From assembly GCA_030248065.1 (NCBI GenBank), contig JASAMV010002339.1, positions 62,001-126,000 of the forward strand: DNA of 64,000 nt, written 5' to 3'. Origin of the DNA: Rhynchonema sp. JSB1_4 (Eukaryota > Nematoda > Chromadorea > Monhysterida > Xyalidae). This document shows, one piece after another, positions 23,161 to 35,190 of this stretch (positions are counted from its first letter, which is position 1; the number at the start of each line of letters is the position of its first letter). Below the pieces are notes generated by a model. It was not told where the DNA came from. It worked only from the letters and a program-made list of their open reading frames with translations, and searched no databases. Position numbers and translations under genes: made by a program.

Positions 23161-26100
23161 TCACCGTTGTCGCGCGCCAACAGCGTCGACTTTGAGACAC
23201 ATCTGCGCCGGTGTGTCGTAGAATTCAACATCGGCATTCACTCGCACGCGTGTCACACCATTGATGTCCAATTGAGCGCGTGTCACGCGTCTGGCTGTCT
23301 CGATGGATAGGTCGTAGGCGACGCCCACTGACGTACTGGAACGTCACAGTGTTATTGCGGCTGGCGGAACTGTAGGCACCGTTGCCAGGGACCCACTCAC
23401 CATGTTTGTATGTTTGACTTGGCCTTTCTGTTCCACAGACTCACTTCAGCCCCGGCGTGAATGTGTGTGCTCACAGCTGCTTGACGATTGAACGATAGTG
23501 ACAGACCAGAGACCAGTGGCAAACGCTCTGCATGGTTGTCGGTCAGCACGTTGCCCTGAATTTGAAAGGCGGGGCCGTTTTCGTCCTCTGTTCCTGCGTT
23601 GTCAATGCAGTTCAGAGCACGTTTTCTTGGTGCAACCATCAATGTAGCGAAAAATCCCATTGACCACTCTATCTTGTGAATATTCGTGACAGCAACCGAA
23701 ACTGCCGAGTGCCGGTTATGTCACGATAAAAAAGGTAGCCGGGCGTTCAATAATCTTCATCCAGTGACTACCTCATGTGCAGTGACAGGTGTTCCATCAG
23801 CGGTGAGGACAGCGGTCATCAGCTCACTCTGACTCTTGAACAAGTACATGGGTCGCTGTCTGGCACCGAACACACCCAGTTGAATGGCGCCCATCGTTGT
23901 GTCGGACTCAGACTCGTCGTCATCGCCAAGCAACGATTCGAGACCAACTGTGTCGATCGATACCTGATCGATTGCAGTATGTTGGTTGGTGATCAAACCA
24001 GGTGATCGGATCGGACCTGCCGTGACGTGGTCATGTGGTATTGAAAATGTTGTGAGATTTACACTGAAGCAAGCCACTGATTTCGACCAGCGTAAAACTC
24101 GTCTTTTCGCTGGTCAAAATGTGTGTGTCATCAGCAAATCCGTGCAAGTTACGTGACAAAGACACCACCGATCGGATCCAATCACAACGTTTAGTAGTTG
24201 AATTGTAGGTAGCAGTTCAATTGAATTTTGAATGCAAATTGAATTGACAACCTGCAACATGGATCGTTGAGCGCGTGTCAGAGTGGCGCTGGCTGACTGG
24301 AATGCGCCTTTGGCAAAATTCACGTTCAAATCGAGTCGAATCTGGTCAGATGATGAGCCTGCACGTGAATAATGATGTTATATTTGATTGTATGATTCAG
24401 TTATTCAATCATAAATTTATTGGGACTCTATGGCGTCGGTTCGAGAATCTGCAGCTCTTCAGTTTCAAAACTCAAATCCTGTGCACCCATTCCTGTGATG
24501 ATAATTTTTGAAGAGTTTGTTTTGTTCCCGAACAGCCGATACTCTCATAACTATTATTACCACGACAGTGGAAGATGACCGAAATGGCAGCAGTTCGTGA
24601 CCGCGTCATGGAGAGGGTAGACTGTATGGACATTCTACAAGTAACCGACCATTGCCGACAACCAATCCAAAACTGTTCGACAATCCTCCAGTGGCCACAC
24701 GATTGTAATCGTGTCTTGGAAACGTCGACGTGCGCACCAAACTGTCGAATTGTTCGTCTGTGTGCATCAACTGTTGTGTCAACGACACTATGGCTGCACT
24801 CAGCTCTTTGTCTGATGATGTTTCACTGGTTGATGGGTGGACTAGGTTGAATATGCTGTTCAAATACTCAGTCGATCGTCTGCGATGTTTGCGGGACAGT
24901 AACATTCGGGCGGCTTGCACCCGGCACCCCGTCGGGACACGATTGGGGCATCGATCGAATAGGATACGCTCGATGTGCGTGAACAACTACAATGGAAAAG
25001 AGAAAACGTTCATGGTTTAGATGAGATCGGCATCACAATCAATGTTAGGTACCTGATCCGACCATACTGCCGATCTGACACTGTTCACTGTATTGAGTGC
25101 ACCCAACTGCAGTCGCGGCGTTGTGCGAGATTTGCATAGGAAATCTGGCGAATTTTGTAGTGACTTTCGAAATTTTGTTATATAAACCGATTCCTCTGGC
25201 GCATAAAAGTTTCAACGTCTGTAACTGACCATTGACAACATCGAGCACATATTTCGATGCGAGATTCTGCAGTGCTGAGAACGCCACCGTCACTTTCTCG
25301 GTCAAACCAGTTTCGATGGCAGATTTGAGCTTGCGACTGACGCCGATCAGAAATTTGTTGCGAATCTGGATTATAGCTGGGTTAAGGTTGTTTGGAACAT
25401 CAAGTACAACGACAATCAGCCACCTACCGATGCCACGTGATCAGAGCAGTCATCATCTTGGCATTTACGACCAAGCAGAGCACCCAAAGTTAGCCAAGCG
25501 GTGTCTGTGGTCGAATCTGACAGGTCAGTGTTCTTGCTGCCGTCAAATTGCTGCTGCAATGTGAATGGGGAACGTGTCTTTGCCCGCGTTTGAACCAGTT
25601 TTCATTTATATGGTCGGTTGGTGCACCAGACCATCGTCAGTGCGTATGGCACCAAACGGCAAAGCGAACCAAAAAACACACCCGAGGTTAGTTGGTTTTA
25701 CGCTCGTGCAAAACAACATTGTTTGTACAACCGCCTAAAACGTCGTCAGTATTATATTACACAGTATGCGGAGCACGGCTGACACATCGGCTTACACAGG
25801 GCTTAAAGATAACGGGCACCTCAATTGAGTCCAGCTTAACTTCAGTTCATCAGAAAGAATAACGACCGTTTCTGACCCATTACTCCCCGACCGACCCAAA
25901 TTTCATCTATAATCCAAGTGGACACACGTGGTGTGACTGCCAGTGCACTCAGATAGCGTTCGAATAAATCGTGTGACTCGGTGATCAGTCGCTGTGCGCC
26001 GCGGTGAGTCTCGCGCGTGCCCGCGGCCGCCAGAATGTCTGCGACCAGACCCCTGCAAACAGTTGCTATTCAGCTTATTATATTATTTGAAAAATTAAAG

Positions 26101-28498
26101 CAGATCAAATCGCACATACAAAATTCGATCCATGTTCGGATCATCAATCAATTGATGAATATCGTTTTTGGTCGCCGATCTTGCTAATGACACGTAGCGA
26201 GCGAAATCACCCGCGGTTTCCAGCTGTACGCCGTCGCGGTCGTTCTCAGTGTCCGCGAACGCGGTCAGTTCGTCATTGAGTGATGTTTCGGGCAAAGTTG
26301 GCTAAAGAGTTTCATTTGCAGTTGATGTATGTGAATTGCGAATAATAGTCATTACGTATAGTGCTGATGAGGTACATATAGCACAACAAAGAGGGTTCCC
26401 CGTCACAATGCGAAAGCAATGTTCATCCCCACACAACACACGTTGACGCCCATTTCATTGACGACATGCACCAAATCGGCCCAGGTCCTGCCCAACAACT
26501 GGACTCCATGTGCGGCCACACAAGCGTCTGTGTTGTTGACTGCATCACATGTGTCATCGTTGATGGTCGCATCAGACGCATGCGATAAACGGGCACTGCG
26601 AACATAATGTAAATTATGCATCATGTTTATTTTATTTCTCGCTTCGTCCTGGTGTCATCAGTGCATGCACCATGTCACCATCGTCAGCGCAAACGCACCA
26701 GATGGCCAACTTTGGACAACTCTCATTTGCGGAAATCATCCATGGTGAGGGGTCGTGTCTTGCAAGACCGATCCTCATGTTTGATATTGGTCGCACAATG
26801 ACTATATAAGAATTGGTCAAATTTTTTTCCTGAATCGCAAAGAAGGCTAGTGACGGGGCAGTGACGTAGCGTTGCGTGATCACACACAAAACACGTAGTA
26901 AAGAGAATGTTTCAGACCTGTGGCAACGTGGTTGATCTGCTAGATTATTTTCACCTGAAAATGTTTTGTGAGAATTACAAATAGCACAGTGGTTAAGAGT
27001 GACTGAACGTGAAAATCAGGATTGATTTTGATGAATTCTTATATGGTCATTGTGCGACCAATACCATCTGTTATTGTTTCCCACACACAGTCTAATGTTT
27101 CAAGTGAGTGTATTTCGACGTACTATGTCTTCAACACCATCTCCGTGCCATTGTACAACGGATGTCGTATCGTTAGTGTTTCGCGTGTCGTAATGTCAGC
27201 CTTGTCGCCCTCGTGTATGTTAGTGTACTGGTAATAGATGACATCGTGCATCGTCCCGGTCAACGGTTGGGTGACGGTAGGTCGACGACAGTCAAACACG
27301 CGTTGGATCTCGTTCTTCTGCTCGTCCTCCCGAACACGACGTTTGCAGTTGCCCATTGGTAAATTCTATGAGCGCGGCAATTTGAATTTGTGAACAGAGC
27401 TCATGTTTCTGCATTATCATATACAGTACTTCTGGATTGTGCTCGGTCAGGTGCATTGGCACTGACGATGACCTAGTCCGCCGCCTGTTTCTACATATCT
27501 GGGAAAGCAGCATGAAACGAGCCCACAAAAACACACCCTGCACGATTCACAATGTGATCTGCGGCTCTGCCAGGTCTAAGCCTCAGCCTAAGCTAATATG
27601 TAAGCTTAACCATACCTACGGCAATGCAGGACGAGCTGTTACAACAGCATCACTGAACTAATACACATAACGGATATGGAAACGCAGAAGACCCCACCGC
27701 GACTGCCAAACTCACCACTCGTTTCCTATCCACATCATACTGGTCAGTGGTGTCAAACAGCAACGAGCTCGCAGCCAGCAATGCATTCCAGTATTTGGGA
27801 GCGTCCGACTTCACGAACCACCTTTTCACTTGCAACGTTGTCGCGTCGATGGCCAGCAGAACGGTCGGATTATCGGACATGCAATCGGATTTGTGTTGAC
27901 CGTCATGATGCGTCAGGGAGCAGGAATCGAGCTGGAATGGGTTTAAGACCCCTAATATCAAACTTGGTGATCAGATCGGGATCTGCCTTGGTCACGTGTC
28001 ATTTTCAAATTGTTCGAGAGTTATACTTTGGAAAAAGTTGAAAGTGCGATCAGCTTTTACGCAGGTCAGCTGCATTAACAAATTCGGATAATTCTCAACA
28101 CAAAAACCGTGTAGTCGAGAGGAGACTGAACCGTACCAATCACCAAGTTTGATAGTGTACGTGTGCCAAAACAATTTACGAAGAAAGCTAGTCGAAATAA
28201 ATGAATAAGCGAACAAAAAAAATTAAAATTGAAAATAAAAATAATCACACACCGATATCCTGCCAACGATATCCCCGTCATCTGACCACATCAACGTGTC
28301 GACTAGTACTTTTGCATCCACTTTGATCGTGCCCAGTTCTTTCGAACTCGACAAAAGTGCACGATTTGGGTTGTCGATCCAGGTCTCCGAATTGAAATCG
28401 TAAATGGTTCGCTCTGTCTCTTCACTTGAGCAGAATGAGATCAAAAATGCTGCTATGATAATTGAACAGGATGAACGTGGCCAGATTTTGAAGTGCAT
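23161..28498 (-). CDS. MTTP: Microsomal triglyceride transfer protein large subunit
   Basis: ER-lumenal lipid transfer protein of the vitellogenin/apoB family; with protein disulfide isomerase it loads lipid onto apoB-type lipoproteins. Exon 1 (28253-28498) starts MHFKIWPRS, then a hydrophobic signal sequence (CSIIIAAFLISFCSS), then the first beta strands with SETWIDNPNRALLSSS. Later blocks aligned to human MTTP: NCKRRVREDEQKNEI at about 27350; AGDFARYVSLARSATKNDI near 26200; the helical HTHIERILFDRCPN-type segment at 24606-24980; VSIDTVGLESLLGDDD and GARQRPMYLFKSQSELM at 23760-24000; HIHAGAEVSLWNRKAKSNI at about 23410-23500; and VGVAYDLSIETARR in the last exon, with stop TGA at 23161. Introns hold MITE families N and P. 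Interior exon borders are approximate. C. elegans has a homologue (dsc-4). Confidence 0.92.
26786..27062. mobile_element. inverted-repeat MITE family P, copy P1, in an MTTP intron
   Basis: ATTGGTCGCACAATGACTAT followed by ATAAGAATT at the left is mirrored by AATTCTTATATGGTCATTG and TGCGACCAAT at the right, about 277 bp apart. One isolated end of the same family is at about 21303-21323 in TBC1D7. Confidence 0.7.
27956..28154. repeat. family N inverted ends around an MTTP exon
   Basis: ATCAAACTTGGTGATCAGAT at the left faces ACCAATCACCAAGTTTGAT at the right. A probable short MTTP exon (about 28030-28073, encoding LTCVKADRTFNFF) lies between them. It may be one element containing the exon or two separate element ends in neighbouring introns. 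Confidence 0.5.
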
Positions 28499-31400
28499 TG
28501 TGTTTGGATTCGTATATGATCCTCAGATATCAATAGAAACCGATTTCGAGATGAAAATCACTGGAAGATCAAGTACACGTCACACACAAACAAATACTAA
28601 ACGACAGTAAAATAGCCGAGCAGGTCATGTTTATGTGTAACTCTAGTGCCAAAGTTGCTTGCTTATCACCAACAACACATCAATCTTTGCTTGCATTTGC
28701 TTTTCGTGATTTCCCCCGTGCTCAATACCTGTGTGTACACTGGTGCTATGTATATTTGTGTTGTCACGAATGTCGAAGTAGAGCCTCGTTAGCTCAAAGC
28801 ACACGTTGATGCGTGTATTTCATGTCTTGTCCACCAGGAAACGGAACACGTGAAAGCATGCAATTTCGGTTGAATGACAGAAATATGCACACAAATGCAA
28901 CTTCCAACACAACAGGTACCTACCATGTATGTATACATAAACCCAACTCCAGGTCGTACTTTGGATTTGTTCTGGGCTGATAAAAAACAGCCGGATTTAT
29001 GTTTACGTTGTGTGGACCTCACACGTGTCTTACGTGAGGCTGCACATTCAACCCGCTGATAAAAGCACAGATCTCAGCTCAGAGCCTACAGGGCCCGACA
29101 TTTCGTTTCGTTTTTTCCATCAAATCACCGTAATGTGCCTGGGTCGTACAAAAATGTGCGTGGGTATAAGACCCACGTTATCAGAATGTGCAAATTACGT
29201 TCGGTTCAAGTAACAACCGGAAACAGCAACCACCATTTCCTCTTCTAATATTGTTTTTTTAACATTTTCAAAAAATAACACTGAAGTCGGCTGTCTATGA
29301 CACAGTGCATGATTTTGGTATATTATTTTGAACCTGCATATGCATTTCCATGTGGGAAGAAAGTTTGGTATGCAGATTCCAAAAAACCCAAGCCAACATC
29401 GTAGAAAAAATTTAATTAGGTTAAATCTACGTCAGAGTGACTCAGCCAGCCAAGCACCGGCCAACCAAAATAGTTTGTTCGAGCGCGTGGTCGAAATGCA
29501 CGCAAGTGCACGATGTGGTGGCTTTCGAAAGACAATCGAAACTCAGCATCTTGCGTCACTCACAACTTTAACAGACGTTTTGCATGGTACCAAAAGTGGT
29601 ACCTGCCATCGTATGCTAAATTTGTCAACCTTCGTAGTCACATTGGATACTGTAGTGCTCCTGAAAAAGTATCAACTTGTGTTTTTGGGTTTGCAATTGC
29701 GGGGCGACAAACATTTCATTCAATGTGGCATCATCTGGACAGTCTGACTTTCTCTGGTCGTACTTGACCAAGATGAGCTGCTGTTAGCCCGCAACTTTGG
29801 TTTAACCACGGTAGACCACAGAAGGCGTCTAAACGTAGGCTGTGTAAATATCTGTGTTTACTTAATTTGACATCCAGGGCTGAACATCTGTTTGAAAAAT
29901 ACTAACCAAGAAATATTTTGGAAAAGTTCGAACAGCTGGCGGATGTCGCACATCGTCGTTAGAAAAAAATGAAGGAAGACGACCCAAAGTTAGCGTCCAA
30001 TAACCCAGGTGTTGGCACCAGACCAAGTCGAAAAAATTTAAAGTACCTATTGGTGTCTGTACTTTGTCACAATAGAATCCATTTCTATTTTTAATCACAT
30101 TGAAGCTTGCGCAACTCAATTTTGCACGCTGCCATTGGCTTCAAGCATGTCACGTACGCGTGTTGCCAATTTACATAACTCGATCCGACGTTCCTTTGTG
30201 CTTGGTGGGACGCTTCAATTTAAGCGATAACTTTTTTTGATGGTGATGATATAAATAACATAATAATGGGTTAGCTTCAGCTGACCACCGCAACGACTGA
30301 CGCAATATACTTGTTGTCCCTGCGGTGGCTTTGGCGCGCTTTCAAGAACACTATTGATAGTGGGACCCCGGACTTGATGGGAACCAGATCAGTTCGTTCC
30401 AGTTAAGGCTTGTTCTTCGGCACATGTCTGAGCCGAAGCCGCCTGCTTGTAGATTGAACCAGCGCTCATCAGTTCAACCGTCAAACGCATAGCCCACGAG
30501 GCTAGCTAATCTGGCACTCATTCTTCTAAGTTGGACACATTAGTGTGTTCTCATGTTCAAACACTATGTTCTCTGAGGTGTCCGTCTGTCTGGATGCCAG
30601 TCTCTAACTGACTATGAGACAACCAACTTTGCAAAGTTTTTTTTATTATCCATAATAATAAACACCGTCTGTCGGCACATTGCGTGAGCGCTACGCGGTA
30701 TCTCCATTGCTCAGGGGTGTAATTTGCGGTCGGCTCTCAAACTGCCAATATAGGAACGCTGAGATGGTTGAGTATTTTATATATAGGTATATATAGGTAT
30801 ATGTGTGTGCATGCACTGAAAACAGCCTCGCAGGCATCACTGTCAGAGTTGGGACTGTTTTTGCTGCACAACACGCGCGCATCAAGTCTTTCTTCTTCTC
30901 ACACTTTCATCAAAGTTTTCTAGTGCATGTGAACGTCAAATGGTGTTTTAATGAGCATTGCCTGCTCACGCCACAGTCGGGTGAGAGAAGCAGTTTCGGT
31001 TCTGTGTCTTGCCCAGCACTTTTGATGAAAGTTCGCTGTCAAACAAATATAGACCGACCAACCGACATGAAATTTCTTAGCTTATACCTGTTGCAGTTTT
31101 GACTTTCATGGAGAATGGAATGAACATTTTAGCCGCCCCATGTTCATTATTTTTTATTTATGATTCTGCCATAATTTTCGACGCAGCTGCGGTGTACATT
31201 TACTTTCGAAAACATCTTGTGGGTGCTTACCATGTGATACATGCACACTTTCTTGATGTAAAGGTATTTATGAGCTTATGTCACAGACGCAAGTCGGCAA
31301 AATCACTTTAAAAGCAGGCCAGCCGCACATGGTATAGTATGTCCTTATTATGCGAGTCAAGGGAAGCCGTGTGAACGTTGTAAGCCAACTCCTAGCTGAG

Positions 31401-32757
31401 GTCGAAGTTAGACGACTCCCCAAAAAAAAAAAAAAAACCCACCCCCCCCACCACCAACAAAATCCCCACCCCTCCCCTCCCCCCGCATAATATCGACCTA
31501 CTAGGACCAACACCCACATACTGTATGACTACAATCGACAAGCAATTTCAGTATAATATCGATACCAACCCCACATACTGTATACTTAGACTACAATCGA
31601 CAAACAATTTCATTCATTCAGTAAGTGCACCGTCTCAGTCAAACTTCTTGTGCACTGGTTGAATCAAGGCCCGAAGTATACACACGTATGACTGGGTGCA
31701 TTTTGATTGATTTGAGATACTGCGTCGAAATTACCTTTCCTGTCACACAGCCGTCATATTCCATATTTGTGCCCTCGGTTTGTTTACGCCGTTTGCCACG
31801 CTGCCACATCCGGTACCAGTGGCGTATAGTATCTTGTTCACGTTGAGCCTACACTATGGATCGCAGCACTGCGGCGCGGGAAAACGGCGTTTACGAAAAC
31901 GAATCACCGATATGCAAGCTGGCAGGGTGCGGCTCCATTGAACTTTTTCTTTTTTCGACCATTTGGCCACCATTCTATTATGTACATAAAAAATCGAAAG
32001 GCATACTCTATAAACAAACCATTTTGTTTGAATAAAACCAATTATGTACCTGTATTAAATGCGTTGTGGGAATCTCCGCTCTTCTATAGCAACTTGTATA
32101 TCTGCTGTCCCACAAAAAAGCACCCACATTGCAAAAAATGGAAACGGATTGGCCTGAAGTGCAAAGCCACACAAATCGTAGCTTGCTCATTTCAGACTGA
32201 CTTGATTATTGAGAGCCAACTGATCAAAATTAGACGCTGGTATTGATACCAACACACTCAATTTATCATCAATAGTCTGATGTAACCGAACCATATTCTC
32301 CAATTGCCACCCAACATCGTTCTAAATGGCCAATGCCGAATGCGAACACAACGATGGCTATATCGCCGGTTGGTTGGACACAAATTATGTCTCCATGGTC
32401 ATTGTTTCATGACGTTTAGATTATGAAATATGATGCGAATGGTGCAGCGTGTTTTCGGTACGACCCCTAGTTTCACTGATTGGTGGTGCACCAGGCCATC
32501 ATCAGTGTGAAAGTACCAGACGACCACGTAACGTCAGAGCGCCTGTCATAATGGTATTTAATGTACCACATGGATGCGCAAAGGCCCGACCTCGTCTCTA
32601 ATTTCCTGTATGCGAGTTTAGGCATCTTTCTGAGTCACGTCTGGTGCACCCAGACTGACGCTGTCCCGGTGCAAGGCCAGTTTCGGAGCGCAGGTCGAAA
32701 CGGGCAGCTCCAAAACGCAATAACATTCGAAATGTCCCACATTTCGTATTTCTGCAG
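28499..32757. other. long stretch with no recognised gene
   Basis: Between MTTP and the next supported exon I recognise no protein family. Open frames up to about 139 codons (for example 29328-29747) have no familiar motifs. A G/C-richer block at about 30280-30560 has complementary CCACCGCA and TGCGGTGG segments. A homopolymer stretch of A then C lies at 31420-31500. A short frame starting at ATG 31856 and reaching a possible donor near 31930 could be a 5' exon of the downstream plus-strand gene, but the phases do not join cleanly. Confidence 0.4.
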
Positions 32758-33117
32758 GGGACTGACGCGTCGAGCAGCAGCAATAACGCACTGAATGATC
32801 AAGCGCGGCAATTTGAATTGATCCAAAAAGACCACGAATGGCAGTTGTATTGGTTCGGCGTGTGCATGTTGACGCTGTGGATCATGGTGTCCGTCTATCT
32901 GACTCGTGAATACTGGATGAAAGGTGACTCGTCGCTGATGAGCGAGGACCAGATCAATGTGGTCGTGCCGAGAAGGACCGATCCCGTCAATAGTGACGGA
33001 CAGAAAACAGCTCGCAAACGCCGCAGACTCAGACACACTCGTCGGACTGCGTATGGCGTGTGGACTGTGAGTGACGTGCTGCCTGCTGCTGCACACGACA
33101 GACGACTCACTTTATGA
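32758..33117 (+). CDS. small predicted single-pass membrane protein, 3' exon
   Basis: An open exon after a good 3' splice site (TTTCTGCAG at 32749-32757). It encodes a polar stretch (SSSNNALNDQARQFELIQKD), then one strongly hydrophobic segment (YWFGVCMLTLWIMVSVYL, about 18 residues), then a soluble tail with a very basic block (KTARKRRRLRHTRR). The frame ends with TGA at 33115. A consensus donor (ACT then GTGAGT) at about 33069 could end the exon earlier. The basic block right after the membrane span suggests a cytosolic C-terminus by the positive-inside rule. I do not recognise the family, and the 5' exons are not identified. Confidence 0.5.
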   Translation, partial: GTDASSSSNNALNDQARQFELIQKDHEWQLYWFGVCMLTLWIMVSVYLTREYWMKGDSSLMSEDQINVVVPRRTDPVNSDGQKTARKRRRLRHTRRTAYGVWTVSDVLPAAAHDRRLTL

Positions 33118-33184
33118 TCACTGCGACCATATCATTCTCAATCATACCATGCTGGCCATGACTCTATGAGGAGATCAGGTTTAT

Positions 33185-33411
33185 TGATCGGTCCAGTCCG
33201 GTCTTGCGGTATGGCCACGGGACACATCTTGCAGGTGCCGCCACTGATTTCGACGAACGTAAAAGTTGTTCGGAGACAGATAAGAAAGAACTTTTATGCT
33301 GGTCGATTTTAGTGTCATTAGGTATATTGTTGACATGTCCAAAATACCCTTGACGCAAAAAGACACGTCACCAAAGCAAGACCGGACCAGATTGATCACC
33401 AAGTTTGATTT
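33185..33411. repeat. family N-like intergenic repeat
   Basis: The right end GATTGATCACCAAGTTTGAT matches family N. The inner part shares GCCACTGATTTCGAC with sequence at about 24078 in MTTP. The left end is only roughly inverted (GATCGGTCCAGTCCGGTC against GACCGGACC). Confidence 0.5.
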
Positions 33412-33512
33412 CGCCCAATGACAACTTTGTTGAATATTGATTTGATGTGTCTGTCAATTCTACTGTACAGTTTTTCCGAGTAAACTTCTGATCAAATCCA
33501 CAAACGACGAAG

Positions 33513-34829
33513 TCAGTCATCCTCATAATACAACTGCAATCGTTGTCCGGTCACCAAATCACATGATTTCACATTCACGCTGGTGTCATTGAAGTGTTGT
33601 TCGGTCGGTGTACCGTCTGGTTGGATCACACGCAAACGCAACGTCTGGCAGCAAAATCGTCCGTTTTTCTCAAAACACTTGGTCACAATAAGCAAGAATA
33701 GTGATAAATCGACGCGCACCTTTCCTGGAACGACTCCGTCATTTTTTAATCCCGACGTGCGCGCAATACTTGCCATGCAACGGCCCAGAGTCCAGTTCTG
33801 AAACCAAACAATAGTTGGTGGCCCATTAACATTCACGAGATTAAACAGCGACGCTAATATTCCACTACCTTCGACACAACGACAGCCTGAGTTTGCAAGG
33901 ACGGAAGTAGCACTTCGAAATAGACGCGTTCCTCTTCGGGCAGTGACTTCTCCCCGACGGCACGTGATTTCAATCGCATCAACATCACTTTGTCCCATTT
34001 GGCGCGTTGAGGTGTATCTGATTCACACGCTGATGTTTCACAGGAATCAATAATTTCAGACGAAAAAATCAACTAACCAACAGGCGGCGGTGCCCCGGTA
34101 ACAGGCATTAATCGACCAGTTTCTGAATAGATCACCGAACTTTCGATAAAATTGAACGATAAAAATGGGATCAACGACATTCGATTGAACACCAACTTGT
34201 TTTGTCAGCAATCACCACTCGCGGCTTGCATTCAACGGTCCTTCTTAATTCTTCGGATTTACAATCATGATCAAGCGCGTTACGATGGCTGCACAGAGAA
34301 TTACAGTGCAAAATTGAGAAAAAAGCGTGTGCAAGGACGGCTTAAACCAACATCATGCAAAACTGTTGTCCACAATCGGGACAGACGATCTTCGAAAGAC
34401 TGGTCTTCGAGCAAGATTCAAGGAAACATGAAAATGTCTCCACTGGTTGACTGGCAGATGCTTCTGCCTGAAAAGTAAAAGCCCATCAAATGCTAACGCC
34501 AACCAGTATTCAACTGTGCCTAATGAAAAAAGGGAAAGCTCATGTACCGTTTTATTGGATGATTTGACATTTGAAGAACAGTGATGTTTGTCAGGATGGA
34601 AGTGAGATTTACAGAATGTGCACCCGCAAGCCGCACATCGAATCGGTAGGAAATCTGTGGAACACAATGACGAACCGAAGATGAGCGGAAGTAGATAAAA
34701 AATTAATTACGAGGCGAGATGTCGCCTGATCGTGCGTTGAACTTAAAAAAAATGGAGAACACCAAACTGACCCAATATGTTGCACTCGGCAACTTCACAA
34801 TGTTGTCCAAGATCGGGAAATTCAGCCAT
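33513..34829 (-). CDS. ZFAND1: AN1-type zinc finger protein 1
   Basis: Cytosolic protein that recruits p97/VCP and the 26S proteasome to clear arsenite-induced stress granules. Exon 1 (34772-34829) encodes MAEFPDLGQHCEVAECNIL, nearly the human start. Exon 2 (34548-34654) completes the first AN1 finger (FLPIRCAACGCTFCKSHF, HPDKHHC). The next exons carry the second finger (CPDCGQQFC, then HRNALDHDC). The exon ending near 33873 has the conserved KWDKVMLMRLKSRAVGEKSL and ERVYFEVLLPS blocks; NWTLGRCMASIARTSGLKND and CQTLRLRVIQPDG follow in the ubiquitin-like C-terminal region. The stop is TGA at 33513. The exact junction between the two halves of finger 2 is uncertain. It starts about 360 bp from the end of FANCI on the same strand. 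Confidence 0.92.
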
Positions 34830-35190
34830 GATCCTGGCGGACAATTTGTGATTTCTGTTTATTGGACGTACATTAATTGGATAAGCAACTTTGAAGTTGC
34901 CGTCTTCAAAAGACATAGATCGCATCAGACACGGCACAATCACGTCAAACCCTTATTTTATTTCAGAGTGGTATGCTCAAATGTTACTAAACGCACCGAA
35001 ATTCGCAACAATTAACCAGAAGATGGCAGGAATGTATGCATCGAAAACAATAACAGACGCCAATGAAACATAACAAACCACGAGAACAACACAAATGTAA
35101 CACAACGAGAGATCAACAAACAAAATGTAATTATTGCATGGGGAATACCGTTACAGAACAACAAAACAAGCAACAATGCGGCGAAAACAA

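Noticed and set aside
31420..31500. Poly(A) tail of a processed pseudogene or SINE
   Set aside because: The A run is followed directly by a C-rich run and no tRNA-like or mRNA-like body or target duplication is seen next to it.
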